NCBI GenBank assembly: GCA_944381615.1 | Contig: CALWLT010000005.1 | Span: 1-64,000, forward strand | Source: an uncultured Lachnospiraceae bacterium | Lineage (GTDB): Bacteria; Bacillota; Clostridia; Lachnospirales; Lachnospiraceae | Reading direction: 5' to 3' | Length of the DNA stretch: 64,000 bases | Shown here: positions 16,921-25,869 of the stretch, in pieces | Layout of the letters: each line of letters starts with the position of its first letter | How positions within the stretch are numbered: position 1 is the stretch's first letter | Program-made: the position numbers and the translations under genes | Notes under the pieces: generated by a model | The model's database searches: none | Seen by the model: only the letters and a program-made list of their open reading frames with translations | What the model was told of the DNA's origin: nothing

Positions 16921-17206
16921 GACGGAGGTACTCGGATCGGAGATTCCGGTTCTGGTTGATTTTTATGCCGACTGGTGCGGGCCGTGTCAGATGATGGCCC
17001 CGATCATCGAGCAGCTGGCGAAGGATTATGAGGGGCGGATTGCGATTGGAAAGCTCAATGTGGATGATAATCCGGAGCTGGCGCTGCGCTATAACGTCAT
17101 GTCGATCCCGACGCTGATCCTGTTTCGGAAGGGCGAGGTCTTCAGCAAGGAGGTCGGCGCGCGCTCGAAGCGCGATATGGAAAAGGTTTTAAACCGGGCG
17201 CTGTAA
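16889..17206 (+). CDS. trxA: Thioredoxin
   Basis: 105 residues, AGGAGG 9 bases before the ATG. It has the active site DFYADWCGPCQMMAP, the cis-Pro loop SIPTLILF, and a complete single thioredoxin domain. It is a general disulfide reductase needing thioredoxin reductase, which is not in this window. The length and motifs are entirely normal. Confidence 0.95.
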   Translation: MEKRFTNENFETEVLGSEIPVLVDFYADWCGPCQMMAPIIEQLAKDYEGRIAIGKLNVDDNPELALRYNVMSIPTLILFRKGEVFSKEVGARSKRDMEKVLNRAL

Positions 17207-17233
17207 AAGGCCCGTAACAGAAGAGAAAAGCCG

Positions 17234-17277
17234 GGAACCGGCGGCGCGCGGGAAGAAAACCGCGCGCCGCCGGTTCC
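17234..17277. terminator. 18-bp perfect hairpin after trxA
   Basis: GGAACCGGCGGCGCGCGG (17234-17251) pairs perfectly with 17260-17277 around the 8-base loop GAAGAAAA. There is no T-tract on the plus strand, so termination efficiency is uncertain, but position and stability fit the end of the trxA transcript. Confidence 0.6.
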
Positions 17278-17313
17278 GCCTTATGGCGGCAAAAAAGCTT
17301 AACTTTGCTTAAC

Positions 17314-17342
17314 TTGACTAAATTAGATTCAGTTGATACACT
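17314..17342 (+). promoter_or_regulatory. Sigma-A type promoter of the P-type ATPase gene
   Basis: TTGACT (17314-17319), a 17-base spacer, and TACACT (17337-17342). The start codon GTG lies 60 bases downstream. Confidence 0.7.
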
Positions 17343-17402
17343 GAAAACGGAATATTCTGGCAACTCGATAAACAAGCAGAGCATACTTCAGGGGGAAATA
17401 AC

Positions 17403-20051
17403 GTGAAAGAGTATCTGTCAACATTGGAAGAAATCCTGAGCGCGCAGAAAACCTCTCTCCAGGGCCTGACGCAGGAGGAAGCGGACCGGCGGCTGGAGGA
17501 ACACGGGAAGAACAAGCTGAAAGAGGGGAAGAAGGCGTCCCTGATCCAGCGTTTCCTGGAAGAGCTGGCCGATCCGATGATCATCATTCTGCTGGTCGCC
17601 GCTCTGATTTCAGGCATCACGGCTTTCTATGAGGGAGAGTCCTTTGCGGATGTACTGATTATCCTGGCCGTGGTCATCATCAACGCGATTCTGGGCGTTG
17701 TGCAGGAGAGCAAGGCGGAGGCGGCGATTGCGGCGCTGCAGGAGATGGCGGCGGCGACCAGCAAGGTGCTGCGCGACGGCCGGCAGATTCAGGTTAAGAG
17801 CGAAGATCTGGTTCCCGGCGACGTCGTGATTCTGGAAGCGGGCGACGCCGTGCCGGCGGACGGGCGTATTGCAGAGTGCGCCAGCATGAAGATAGAAGAG
17901 GCGGCCCTGACCGGCGAATCCGTTCCCGTCAACAAGACGGCGGAGACGTTAAGCCTCGGCGATCAGAAGGATGTGCCGCTGGGCGACCGTAAAAATATGG
18001 TATATATGGGTTCCACCGTGGTGTACGGCCATGGCAGCGCCGTGATCACGGCGACGGGCATGGCGACGGAGATGGGCAAGATTGCCGACGCTCTGGCCCA
18101 GACGGAGGAAGAAGAGACGCCGCTGCAGCGCAAGATGAACCAGTTAAGCAAGATTCTGACGGTCCTGGTGGTCGGGATCTGCGTGGTCATTTTCGCGGTC
18201 GGCCTGCTGCGGGCGCAGGGATCGGCGGACGGCATCACGGCCGACTCAATCCTGGAGACCTTTATGGTAGCCGTTTCCCTGGCAGTGGCGGCGATTCCGG
18301 AGGGCCTGGTGGCCGTGGTTACGATCGTGCTTTCCATCGGCGTGACCAATATGTCCCGCAAGAACGCGATTATCCGCAAGCTGACGGCGGTAGAGACGCT
18401 GGGATGTACGCAGGTAATCTGCTCGGACAAGACCGGTACGCTGACGCAGAATAAGATGACCGTCGTCGATCACGCGACGGATGATTTGAAGCTCTTGCAG
18501 ATTGGCATGGCGCTCTGCAGCGACGCGAAGCCGGATCCGGCGACCGGACAGGCCGTCGGCGAGCCGACGGAGTGCGCGCTGGTCAACGACGCGTACAAGG
18601 ACGGCATGGACAAGAACGGGCTGGAGCAGGAATACCCGCGGCGGGCGGAAGCGCCGTTTGACTCCATGCGCAAGATGATGTCCACCATTCACGAGAAGAA
18701 GGAGGGCGGATACATCCAGTTTACCAAGGGCGCGCCCGACGAGGTATTAAAGCGCTGCAGCAGCGCGCTGATCGGCGGGAAGACGGTCCCCATGACGGAC
18801 GAAATCCGCGAATCGATCCTTCAGAGCAACAAAAATATGGCGGATCGCGCGCTGCGCGTGCTCTGCGCGGCAAAACGGGACTGGAACGCGCTTCCGTCAA
18901 ACTGCGAGCCGGAATTTCTGGAGCAGGATCTGACCTACGTCGGCCTGTCCGGCATGATCGATCCGGTGCGCCCGGAGGTTAAGGCGGCAATCGAGGAATG
19001 CCGCGAGGCGGGCATCCGCCCGATCATGATCACGGGCGACCACCGGGATACGGCGGCGGCCATCGCCATGGAGCTGGGAATCATCGACAGCCCGGATCAG
19101 GCGATTACCGGCGCGATGCTCAATGAGATTGACGACGCGACCTTCAAAAAAGAGATTGAAAAATATTCCGTCTACGCGCGCGTACAGCCGGAGCACAAGG
19201 TGCGGATCGTAAAGGGCTGGAAGGCGAACGGAAAGATTACCGCCATGACGGGAGACGGCGTCAACGACGCGCCCTCGATCAAGAGCGCCGACATCGGCGT
19301 CGGCATGGGCATCACGGGAACGGATGTGACCAAGAATGTGGCGGATATGGTCCTGGCGGACGACAACTTTGCCACCATCGTTTCCGCCGTCGAGGAAGGC
19401 CGGCGTATCTACGCCAATATCCGCAAAGCGATCCAGTTTTTGCTGGCGTCCAACCTGGCGGAGGTGCTGGCGATCTTCTTCGCGACGCTGATCGGTTTTA
19501 CGATCCTGGAACCGGTTCATCTTCTGTGGATCAACCTGATTACCGACTGCTTCCCGGCGCTGGCTCTGGGCAGGGAAAAGAGCGAGGCCGACATCATGAA
19601 GCAGAAGCCGCGTGATCCGAAGGAAGGGATCTTTGCCGGCGGCATGGGCTTTGACGTGTTCTTCCAGGGCTTTATTGTGACGGTCCTGGTGCTGGTGTCC
19701 TATCTGCTCGGCCATTATGTGGAGAGCGGCGTCTGGGAGTTTGTGGACAGCCCCGACGGGACGACGATGGCGTTTCTGACGCTGTCCATGGTGGAAATTT
19801 TCCACTCCCTGAACATGAGAAGCCGCAGAGGATCGATCTTTACGCTGCCGACGAAAAATATGTTCCTTTACGCGGCCATGATCGCGTCCCTGCTCCTGAC
19901 GACGGCGGTTATCGAGATCCCATTTTTGGCCGGCCTCTTCGAGTTTACGCCGATCGACTGGAACGAGTATCTGATCGCGCTGGGACTGGCCGTCCTGATT
20001 ATTCCGATCATGGAGGTTGTGAAGGCGGTTCAGAGAAAGCTGGGCGTATAA
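17403..20051 (+). CDS. Cation-transporting P-type ATPase, Ca2+ (PMCA/SERCA-like) group
   Basis: 882 residues from GTG 17403 (CAGGGGGAAATAAC upstream). Motifs are TGES (ALTGESVPV), the phosphorylation site CSDKTGTLTQ, and the hinge MTGDGVNDAPS. An M4 segment AAIPEGLVAV carries the PEGL calcium site, and M6 carries LLWINLITDCFPALALG with the N-x-x-x-D site. The site I acidic residue in M5 appears absent, as in one-Ca2+ pumps. A typical N-terminal cation-ATPase domain (GLTQEEADRRLEEHGKNKL) precedes M1. It exports Ca2+ (or possibly Mn2+) at the cell membrane at the cost of ATP. It forms a single-gene transcript. Confidence 0.9.
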   Translation: MKEYLSTLEEILSAQKTSLQGLTQEEADRRLEEHGKNKLKEGKKASLIQRFLEELADPMIIILLVAALISGITAFYEGESFADVLIILAVVIINAILGVVQESKAEAAIAALQEMAAATSKVLRDGRQIQVKSEDLVPGDVVILEAGDAVPADGRIAECASMKIEEAALTGESVPVNKTAETLSLGDQKDVPLGDRKNMVYMGSTVVYGHGSAVITATGMATEMGKIADALAQTEEEETPLQRKMNQLSKILTVLVVGICVVIFAVGLLRAQGSADGITADSILETFMVAVSLAVAAIPEGLVAVVTIVLSIGVTNMSRKNAIIRKLTAVETLGCTQVICSDKTGTLTQNKMTVVDHATDDLKLLQIGMALCSDAKPDPATGQAVGEPTECALVNDAYKDGMDKNGLEQEYPRRAEAPFDSMRKMMSTIHEKKEGGYIQFTKGAPDEVLKRCSSALIGGKTVPMTDEIRESILQSNKNMADRALRVLCAAKRDWNALPSNCEPEFLEQDLTYVGLSGMIDPVRPEVKAAIEECREAGIRPIMITGDHRDTAAAIAMELGIIDSPDQAITGAMLNEIDDATFKKEIEKYSVYARVQPEHKVRIVKGWKANGKITAMTGDGVNDAPSIKSADIGVGMGITGTDVTKNVADMVLADDNFATIVSAVEEGRRIYANIRKAIQFLLASNLAEVLAIFFATLIGFTILEPVHLLWINLITDCFPALALGREKSEADIMKQKPRDPKEGIFAGGMGFDVFFQGFIVTVLVLVSYLLGHYVESGVWEFVDSPDGTTMAFLTLSMVEIFHSLNMRSRRGSIFTLPTKNMFLYAAMIASLLLTTAVIEIPFLAGLFEFTPIDWNEYLIALGLAVLIIPIMEVVKAVQRKLGV

Positions 20052-20081
20052 GTCCGGAAAGAGAGTCGGTCCGGAAAGAAC

Positions 20082-20115
20082 CGGCGCGCCGCGGGCGTTT
20101 CCCCGCGGCGCGCCG
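20082..20115 (+). terminator. GC-rich hairpin after the ATPase gene
   Basis: A 14-bp perfect stem, CGGCGCGCCGCGGG (20082-20095) with 20102-20115, around a short loop. It lies 30 bases after the stop codon. T-rich sequence follows only loosely. Confidence 0.6.
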
Positions 20116-20210
20116 TTCATGCGGAAAATGCCGTCCCGTGCGGTTTTTTGGAAAAAGAAACGATTTCTGAAAAAAATGTAAAATTTTTCTGGAAAAAAAT
20201 GAAAAAAGGG

Positions 20211-20239
20211 TTGACTTTTTCAGCTTCCTGAGATAGAAT
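20211..20239 (+). promoter_or_regulatory. Promoter of tRNA-Lys
   Basis: TTGACT (20211-20216), 17-base spacer, TAGAAT (20234-20239); the tRNA begins 42 bases further. An AT-rich stretch lies upstream (20160-20205), as in strong stable-RNA promoters. Confidence 0.75.
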
Positions 20240-20280
20240 AACTCTTGCGTTGCGGGAGACCGCAGATGAAAATAAAATAA

Positions 20281-20353
20281 GCGCCTTTAGCTCAGTTGGT
20301 AGAGCAGTAGACTCTTAATCTATTTGTCCAGGGTTCGAGTCCCTGAAGGCGCA
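20281..20353 (+). tRNA. tRNA-Lys (anticodon CTT)
   Basis: A complete 73-base cloverleaf. The acceptor GCGCCTT pairs with AAGGCGC, the D arm is AGCTCAGTTGGTAGAGC, and the anticodon arm is TAGA-CTCTTAA-TCTA with anticodon CTT. The T arm is CCAGG-GTTCGAGTC-CCTG, with discriminator A. CCA is not encoded. It reads AAG codons. Confidence 0.95.
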
Positions 20354-20358
20354 CTTTA

Positions 20359-20403
20359 AACACTGGTTTTGCAGACGGAGAGCTGTGGGGCTGGTGTTTT
20401 TTT
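20359..20403 (+). terminator. Terminator of tRNA-Lys
   Basis: Imperfect stem (AAACACTGG...GCAG pairing with CTGT...CTGGTGTTT) followed by TTTTTTT, immediately after the tRNA. Confidence 0.7.
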
Positions 20404-20543
20404 TGCGTGTGAAAATGTTGCGCGTGAAAAACAGCGGGCCGGTTTTGTGGATTATGCTGAAAATGAACGGCAATCTCATTTTTTGTGAAAAGCCTCTTCC
20501 ATTTCTTTCTGCTTTGATGTATGCTTAAGTACAGTGCGTTGGA

Positions 20544-20559
20544 ATACAAGATATAGTGC
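20544..20559 (+). promoter_or_regulatory. Possible NrdR box upstream of nrdD
   Basis: ATACAAGATATAGTGC matches 13 of 16 positions of the NrdR-box consensus ACACWATATATWGTGT as I remember it. A weaker half-match ending in AGTGC lies 22 bases upstream. NrdR normally binds pairs of such boxes in front of ribonucleotide reductase genes. The rest of the 309-base gap between the tRNA terminator and nrdD shows nothing else I can name. Confidence 0.4.
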
Positions 20560-20662
20560 AGAAAGAAAAGGAATTCCAATATTTGGTAGATGATTTGTCG
20601 GAAGAGTTCCGGCGCCGGCAGAGCGGACGCCTGCGGGGCAGGGAACGGGAAGGGGCAGAGGA

Positions 20663-22852
20663 ATGGAGACGACGGTTTTAACGCGCGTGATTAAGCGCAA
20701 CGGGGAAGAAGTATGTTTTGATCAGAGCAAGATTGTCAATGCGATTACCAAGGCCAATAACGGGGTAGATCGGATCCATCAGATGAATGCGTATCAGATC
20801 CAGGCGATTGCGGATACGATTTCCAGCCGGGTTCAGGAGATGACGCACGCGGTCAACGTGGAAGACATCCAGGATATGGTGGAGACGGGGATCATGGAGA
20901 TGCGCGGCTACGAGGTGGCGCAGAAGTACGTGCGCTACCGCTATAAGAGAGAGCTGAAGCGCAAATCCAACACGACGGACAACGGGATCCTGGCGCTTTT
21001 AGACCACATCAACGAGGAGGTCAACCAGGAGAATTCCAACAAGAATCCGGTTATCAATTCCACGCAGCGGGATTATATGGCGGGCGAGGTCAGCAAGGAC
21101 CTGACGCGGCGCGTGCTGCTTCCCGACGATATCGTGCGCGCGCATGAGGAAGGGATCATTCATTTCCACGATTCGGATTATTTTGCGCAGAAGGAGCACA
21201 ACTGCGATCTGATCAATCTGGAGGATATGCTGCAGAACGGGACGGTCATCAGCGAGACGATGATCGAGAAGCCGCACAGCTTTTTTACGGCCTGCAATGT
21301 GACGACGCAGATCGTGGCGCAGGTGGCCAGCAACCAGTACGGCGGCCAGTCGTTCACGCTGGCGCACCTGGCGCCGTTTGTGGATATCAGCCGGCAGAAG
21401 ATCCGCCGCAGCGTGATGGAAGAGCGCAGGGAGTGCGGCGAGAGCCTGGATGAGGAGATTATCGCCCGGGTTACGGAACGCCGCCTGAAGGAAGAGATCA
21501 AGAGCGGTATCCAGACCATTCAGTATCAGCTGATTACCCTGATGACCTGCAACGGGCAGGCGCCGTTCGTGACGGTGTTCATGTACCTGGACGAGGTGGA
21601 GGAAGGCCGCACGAGAGACGATCTGGCCATGATCATCGAGGAGGTCATGGTACAGCGGATGCAGGGAGTAAAGAACGAGAAGGGCGTGTGGATTACGCCG
21701 GCGTTCCCCAAGCTGATTTATGTGCTGGATGAGGACAACATTACGGAAGGATCCAAATACTGGTATCTGACCGAGTTGGCGGCGCGCTGCACGGCCAAGC
21801 GCATGGTGCCGGACTATATTTCCGCCAAGATGATGCGGGAGCTGAAAAACGGGGAGGTATATCCCTGCATGGGCTGCCGTTCCTTCCTGACGGTGGAGGA
21901 TTCGCAGATGCTTCCCAACGGGAAACACAAATTTTACGGCCGGTTTAATCAGGGCGTCGTTACGATCAACCTGGTCGACGTGGCCTGTTCCTCCGAGGGC
22001 GACATGGATCGCTTCTGGGAGATCCTGGACGAGCGGCTGGAGCTGTGCCACCGCGCGCTGCGCTGCCGTCATGAGCGCCTGCTGGGCACGGTTTCCGACG
22101 TGGCGCCGATCCTCTGGCAGAACGGCGCGCTGGCCCGCCTGAAGAAGGGCGAGAAGATCGATCCGCTCTTATACAACGGATACTCCACGATCTCGCTGGG
22201 CTATGCGGGCCTTTACGAGATGTGCATGCGTATGCTGGGCAAATCTCACACCGACCCGGAGGCCAAGCCGTTCGCGTTAAAGGTCATGCAGCGCCTGAAC
22301 GACAAGTGCCGCGAGTGGAAGGAAGCCGAGCATATCAGTTATTCGGTTTACGGGACGCCCATGGAGTCCACGACGTATAAGTTTGCCAAATGCCTGCAGA
22401 AGCGCTTCGGGATCATTAAGGGCGTGACGGATAAGAATTATATTACCAACAGCTATCACGTCCACGTTTCGGAGGAGATCGACGCGTTCAGCAAGCTGAA
22501 ATTCGAGTCGGAGTTTCAGAAGCTGTCGCCGGGCGGCGCCATCAGCTACATCGAGGTGCCCAACATGCAGCAGAATATCCCGGCGGTCCTGGCGGTCATG
22601 CAGTTCATCTACGGGAATATCATGTACGCGGAGCTGAACACCAAGAGCGATTACTGCGAGTGCTGCGGCTACGACGGGGAGATTCAGATTAAGGAAGACG
22701 AGAGCGGCAAGCTGATCTGGGAATGCCCCAACTGCGGAAACCGCGATCAGGATCGGATGTTCGTGGCGCGCAGAACCTGCGGCTATATCGGGACGCAGTT
22801 CTGGAACCAGGGCCGGACGCAGGAGATCCGGGATCGGGTGCTGCATCTGTAA
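20663..22852 (+). CDS. nrdD: Anaerobic (class III) ribonucleoside-triphosphate reductase
   Basis: 729 residues. An N-terminal ATP-cone (TRVIKRNGEEVCFDQSKIV ... KYVRYRYKRE, residues 5-95) precedes the reductase domain. The C-terminal Zn site is present (CECCGYDGEIQ and CPNCGNRDQDR), followed by the glycyl-radical motif RRTCGYIG near residue 711. It makes dNTPs from NTPs using a glycyl radical installed by NrdG, in the absence of oxygen. The activase gene follows 80 bases downstream. The presence of this enzyme supports an anaerobic host. Confidence 0.96.
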   Translation: METTVLTRVIKRNGEEVCFDQSKIVNAITKANNGVDRIHQMNAYQIQAIADTISSRVQEMTHAVNVEDIQDMVETGIMEMRGYEVAQKYVRYRYKRELKRKSNTTDNGILALLDHINEEVNQENSNKNPVINSTQRDYMAGEVSKDLTRRVLLPDDIVRAHEEGIIHFHDSDYFAQKEHNCDLINLEDMLQNGTVISETMIEKPHSFFTACNVTTQIVAQVASNQYGGQSFTLAHLAPFVDISRQKIRRSVMEERRECGESLDEEIIARVTERRLKEEIKSGIQTIQYQLITLMTCNGQAPFVTVFMYLDEVEEGRTRDDLAMIIEEVMVQRMQGVKNEKGVWITPAFPKLIYVLDEDNITEGSKYWYLTELAARCTAKRMVPDYISAKMMRELKNGEVYPCMGCRSFLTVEDSQMLPNGKHKFYGRFNQGVVTINLVDVACSSEGDMDRFWEILDERLELCHRALRCRHERLLGTVSDVAPILWQNGALARLKKGEKIDPLLYNGYSTISLGYAGLYEMCMRMLGKSHTDPEAKPFALKVMQRLNDKCREWKEAEHISYSVYGTPMESTTYKFAKCLQKRFGIIKGVTDKNYITNSYHVHVSEEIDAFSKLKFESEFQKLSPGGAISYIEVPNMQQNIPAVLAVMQFIYGNIMYAELNTKSDYCECCGYDGEIQIKEDESGKLIWECPNCGNRDQDRMFVARRTCGYIGTQFWNQGRTQEIRDRVLHL

Positions 22853-22865
22853 AGAAATCAGATAA

Positions 22866-22916
22866 CGGGATGCTGCAGGACCGGCTGTCCGGGAATGCGC
22901 GCATCCCGTATTTTTT
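22866..22916 (+). terminator. Terminator-like hairpin between nrdD and nrdG
   Basis: CGGGATGC (22866-22873) pairs with GCATCCCG (22901-22908), followed by TATTTTTTC. It could reduce read-through so that the activase is made in smaller amounts than the reductase, or act as an attenuator. Confidence 0.55.
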
Positions 22917-22931
22917 CGGAAAGGCGCGAAG

Positions 22932-23426
22932 ATGTATTACGGAATGATTAAGAAATGCGATATCGCGGACGGCCCCGGCGTGCGGGTCAGCCTGTTTGTC
23001 TCCGGCTGCCGCCATCACTGTAAGGGCTGCTTTAACGCGGAAACCTGGGATTTTGCATACGGATCGCCGTATACAAAAGAGACGGAGGAAGAAATCCTCC
23101 GTCTCCTGGAACCGGATTACATCCGGGGGTTTACCCTGCTGGGCGGCGAACCCTTCGAGCCGGAAAACCAGCGGGAGCTGGCCGGCCTGCTTGCGCGGAT
23201 CCGGGAAACGTATCCGGGAAAGGATATCTGGTGTTATACCGGTTACCTCTACGACCGCGATCTGCAGCCGGGCGGCTGCGTTTTTACGGATGTGACGGAA
23301 ACGATGCTCTCGTGCATCGACGTCCTGGTGGACGGCGAGTTCATTGAAGAGCAGAAGGACGTCACGCTGCGTTTTCGCGGAAGCCGCAACCAGCGGATCC
23401 TCACGCTGCATGGAGTAAAGGACTGA
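22932..23426 (+). CDS. nrdG: Anaerobic ribonucleotide reductase activating protein (radical SAM)
   Basis: 164 residues. The radical SAM cluster motif is CRHHCKGCF (C-x3-C-x2-C), preceded by the family signature DGPGVRVSLFVSGC and followed by LLGGEPFEPENQ. It transfers an electron from a [4Fe-4S] cluster to SAM to make the glycyl radical on NrdD. Length is normal. It ends 24 bases before the convergent PepSY gene. Confidence 0.96.
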   Translation: MYYGMIKKCDIADGPGVRVSLFVSGCRHHCKGCFNAETWDFAYGSPYTKETEEEILRLLEPDYIRGFTLLGGEPFEPENQRELAGLLARIRETYPGKDIWCYTGYLYDRDLQPGGCVFTDVTETMLSCIDVLVDGEFIEEQKDVTLRFRGSRNQRILTLHGVKD

Positions 23427-23449
23427 GCGCCGGGGCGGCTGCGTTTGGT

Positions 23450-24376
23450 TTAGCGCAGCCGCTCGCTCTCCCAGTCGATCAGGATGCCGCTGTAGGCGTC
23501 GATGGTAAATTCGTACTCGGTGTTGTCGTGGATCAATTTTCCTTCGTATTCCATGCGGCCGTCATCCTCGTCCAGGTGGAGGAAAAGGTTGTCGGAGCTG
23601 GCGCCGGGAACGCGTTCCAGGACGGTCTGAATGGCCTGATCTTCGGAGATCAGCGTTCCGGATCCGCCCGCCTGGCCTCTGGGGAGCGTGGATTCCGCAT
23701 CGTAGTCGTAGCTCAGGATCGTGCCGTCCAGCGCGATCTCGTAATCGTATTCCGTGCCGTCTGCGGCGAAGATTTCCACGTCAAAGACCTGCCGTCCGTC
23801 GTCAAAATCGCGTTTGGCAAGAATGTGCAGGGTGTCGGCTTCGGTCAGCCCGGCGTGAGAGAGGGCGATGGACTGTGCGTCGGCCTCCGAGAGGGAGCTG
23901 CCCGCCTGCGCGCCTGCGTTCGCGGCCTGCGCGCCTGCGGCCGCGCCGCTCTGTCTGCCTGCGGCTGTGCCGTTCTGTCCGCCTGCGGCCGTGCCGTTCT
24001 GTCCGCTTGCGGCCGTGCTTTCATCTGCGAGTCCGGCCATCTGCACATCGGCCGCAGGTTCGGCGGCGCCTGCCGTCTCTGTCTTTTCTTCAATCACAAC
24101 GCCGGTCATGGCGTCGATGTCGTAAAAATATTCCGTGCCGCCGCTCTCAAAATTGACTTCATAATAGAAGGTGTCGTTCTGGTTGTCGAGCCCCGCCGAG
24201 GAGAAAGTTACGTCGCCGCTGGAAAGGCCGGCCGCCTTGAGCGCTGCTTCCTTGGCCGCGTCGATCCCGATATAATCGGCGGTGGTGGGCTGTTCCTGGC
24301 CGCCGGCGCAGCCGGCAGCGGCAAGAGCCGACAGGCAGCCGAGCGTCAACAGAGAATTGCGGAATGTTTTTTTCAT
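23450..24376 (-). CDS. PepSY-domain lipoprotein
   Basis: 308 residues from ATG 24376, with AGGAGG 11 bases upstream. The lipoprotein signal ends LSALAAAGC with the lipidated Cys at about 23. Three PepSY-type units are visible: DAAKEAALKAAGLSSGDVTF, then DAQSIALSHAGLTEADTLHI, then EDQAIQTVLERVPGASSDNL, each followed by a beta hairpin with FDYDAE- or DIDAMTG-like ends. A Gly/Gln/Ala-rich linker (GQNGTAAG repeats) separates units 1 and 2. PepSY domains are thought to inhibit proteases or sense at the envelope. It is the last gene of the response regulator-kinase-PepSY operon. Confidence 0.85.
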   Translation of the reverse strand: MKKTFRNSLLTLGCLSALAAAGCAGGQEQPTTADYIGIDAAKEAALKAAGLSSGDVTFSSAGLDNQNDTFYYEVNFESGGTEYFYDIDAMTGVVIEEKTETAGAAEPAADVQMAGLADESTAASGQNGTAAGGQNGTAAGRQSGAAAGAQAANAGAQAGSSLSEADAQSIALSHAGLTEADTLHILAKRDFDDGRQVFDVEIFAADGTEYDYEIALDGTILSYDYDAESTLPRGQAGGSGTLISEDQAIQTVLERVPGASSDNLFLHLDEDDGRMEYEGKLIHDNTEYEFTIDAYSGILIDWESERLR

Positions 24377-24462
24377 AATAAAGTGCCTCCTTGAATTGTA
24401 TGAAAATTGAGAATTCATCCGGTATCGTGATTTCATCATACGGGATAAATATTAAAAAAACA

Positions 24463-25860
24463 TTAATGGCCGGAAGAAATTTTCTCTGCTTTTTTTTCCG
24501 GATCGCCGGGGGCTGCCAGCGGGAGACGCACCGTAAAGCGGCTTCCCTCGTCGGGGCGGCTTTCCACGCCGATGGACCCGCCGTGCAGCGCGACGATCTG
24601 TTTCGTCATGGCTAGGCCCAGGCCCAGACCGGCCTCCGGCCCGCGGGACGGGTTGACCTGATAGAATCGCTGCCAGATTTTATCCTGGTTTTCCGGTGTG
24701 ATCCCGATCCCGTTGTCCTCGACGGCCAGGACGGCCTCGTCTTTCTCCCGGGAAAGAGAGAGGCGGATCTGGCCGCCCTCGCGGCCGTATTTGCGGGCGT
24801 TTTCCAGAAGGTTGGTTATCACGCGGGAGAGGAGGAACGGGTCGCCGGGGACGATGACCGCTTCTTCAATCTGTGCGGAAAGGGAGATACCCCGCGCGCC
24901 GGTATCCTGTTCCTCGCAGAGGATGCGGGACATCTCGCTCAGATCCGTCGGCTCGCACTGCGGCGTCTGCGTCCCCAGATCGAGGCGCGTCAGGTCGAGA
25001 AGGCGGCTGATGAGCAGGGACATTTTTCCGGCCTGCCGCTCGATGACTTCCACGGCCTCCCGGTAATCCTCCGCCGTCTCGGCGTGCTTGCGGGCAAAGC
25101 CGCACTGCGCCAGAATCACGGCCGTGGGCGTGCGCAGCTCGTGGGAGGCGTCGGAGGTAAACTGTTTCTCCGCTTCAAAGGCCTGTTCCAGCCGGGCGAC
25201 CATGTGGTCGAAGGCGCTGGAGAGACGGCTGATCTCGTCGCTGCCCTCGGGCAGGCCGATGCGCTGCGTCAGATCCTGTCCCTCGCTGATCTGTCCCGCT
25301 ACTTCCGTGATGTGGGAGAGCGGAGCCAGCGCCCGGCGGGCGATCAGATACCCCCCGGCGGCCGCTAAAAGAATAAAGAAGGGAAGGACGATGGAAAAAA
25401 TCGTAAAGACATTGTCCACTGTCTGGCTGCTGTTCTGCGCGGCGCGCACGCCGCGCAGCCAGATCCCGTCCGTCCAGCCGGACGGGAGATAGAAATCCAG
25501 CACGCAGAAGGTATCGCTCTTGCCGGGCACGAATTTGGTCACGCCGTTTTCCAGCGCCGTATCGACGGGGAACGAGGGGGGCGCCTGGCCGGAGAGCAGC
25601 GCGCCGTCCCGGTTGTAGATCAGCATATAGGTATCGTCGGCGTAATACTGAAAATCCGCATCCAGCTGAAGCCGCCCGTCTGTCAGCCGCACCCGGTCCA
25701 AATTGGCCCGCACGGAGAGAGACAGCAGGCTTCGCGTCTCGTTGGTGGCGACGCTGTCGCTGATTAAGAGGATCAGCCCCAGGCACAGAGCGGCCGTCAG
25801 GGCCATGAAGCCCGTAAACCACAGCGTCAGTTTCAGTTTCAGGGAAAGGCGTCGTTTCAT
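24463..25860 (-). CDS. Sensor histidine kinase
   Basis: 465 residues. Two membrane helices (about 12-34 and 160-182) flank an extracellular sensor of about 125 residues. A HAMP domain (about 183-235), a HisKA domain with the phosphorylated His in SDASHELRTPTAVI, and a HATPase domain with N (VITNLLENARKYG), G1 (VEDNGIGI) and G2 (GLGLGLAMTKQIV) boxes follow. All motifs look intact. It starts 9 bases after the response regulator gene ends, so the pair forms one operon together with the PepSY lipoprotein, which is a candidate target or modulator of the sensor. Confidence 0.93.
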   Translation of the reverse strand: MKRRLSLKLKLTLWFTGFMALTAALCLGLILLISDSVATNETRSLLSLSVRANLDRVRLTDGRLQLDADFQYYADDTYMLIYNRDGALLSGQAPPSFPVDTALENGVTKFVPGKSDTFCVLDFYLPSGWTDGIWLRGVRAAQNSSQTVDNVFTIFSIVLPFFILLAAAGGYLIARRALAPLSHITEVAGQISEGQDLTQRIGLPEGSDEISRLSSAFDHMVARLEQAFEAEKQFTSDASHELRTPTAVILAQCGFARKHAETAEDYREAVEVIERQAGKMSLLISRLLDLTRLDLGTQTPQCEPTDLSEMSRILCEEQDTGARGISLSAQIEEAVIVPGDPFLLSRVITNLLENARKYGREGGQIRLSLSREKDEAVLAVEDNGIGITPENQDKIWQRFYQVNPSRGPEAGLGLGLAMTKQIVALHGGSIGVESRPDEGSRFTVRLPLAAPGDPEKKAEKISSGH

Positions 25861-25869
25861 GCGTCCTCC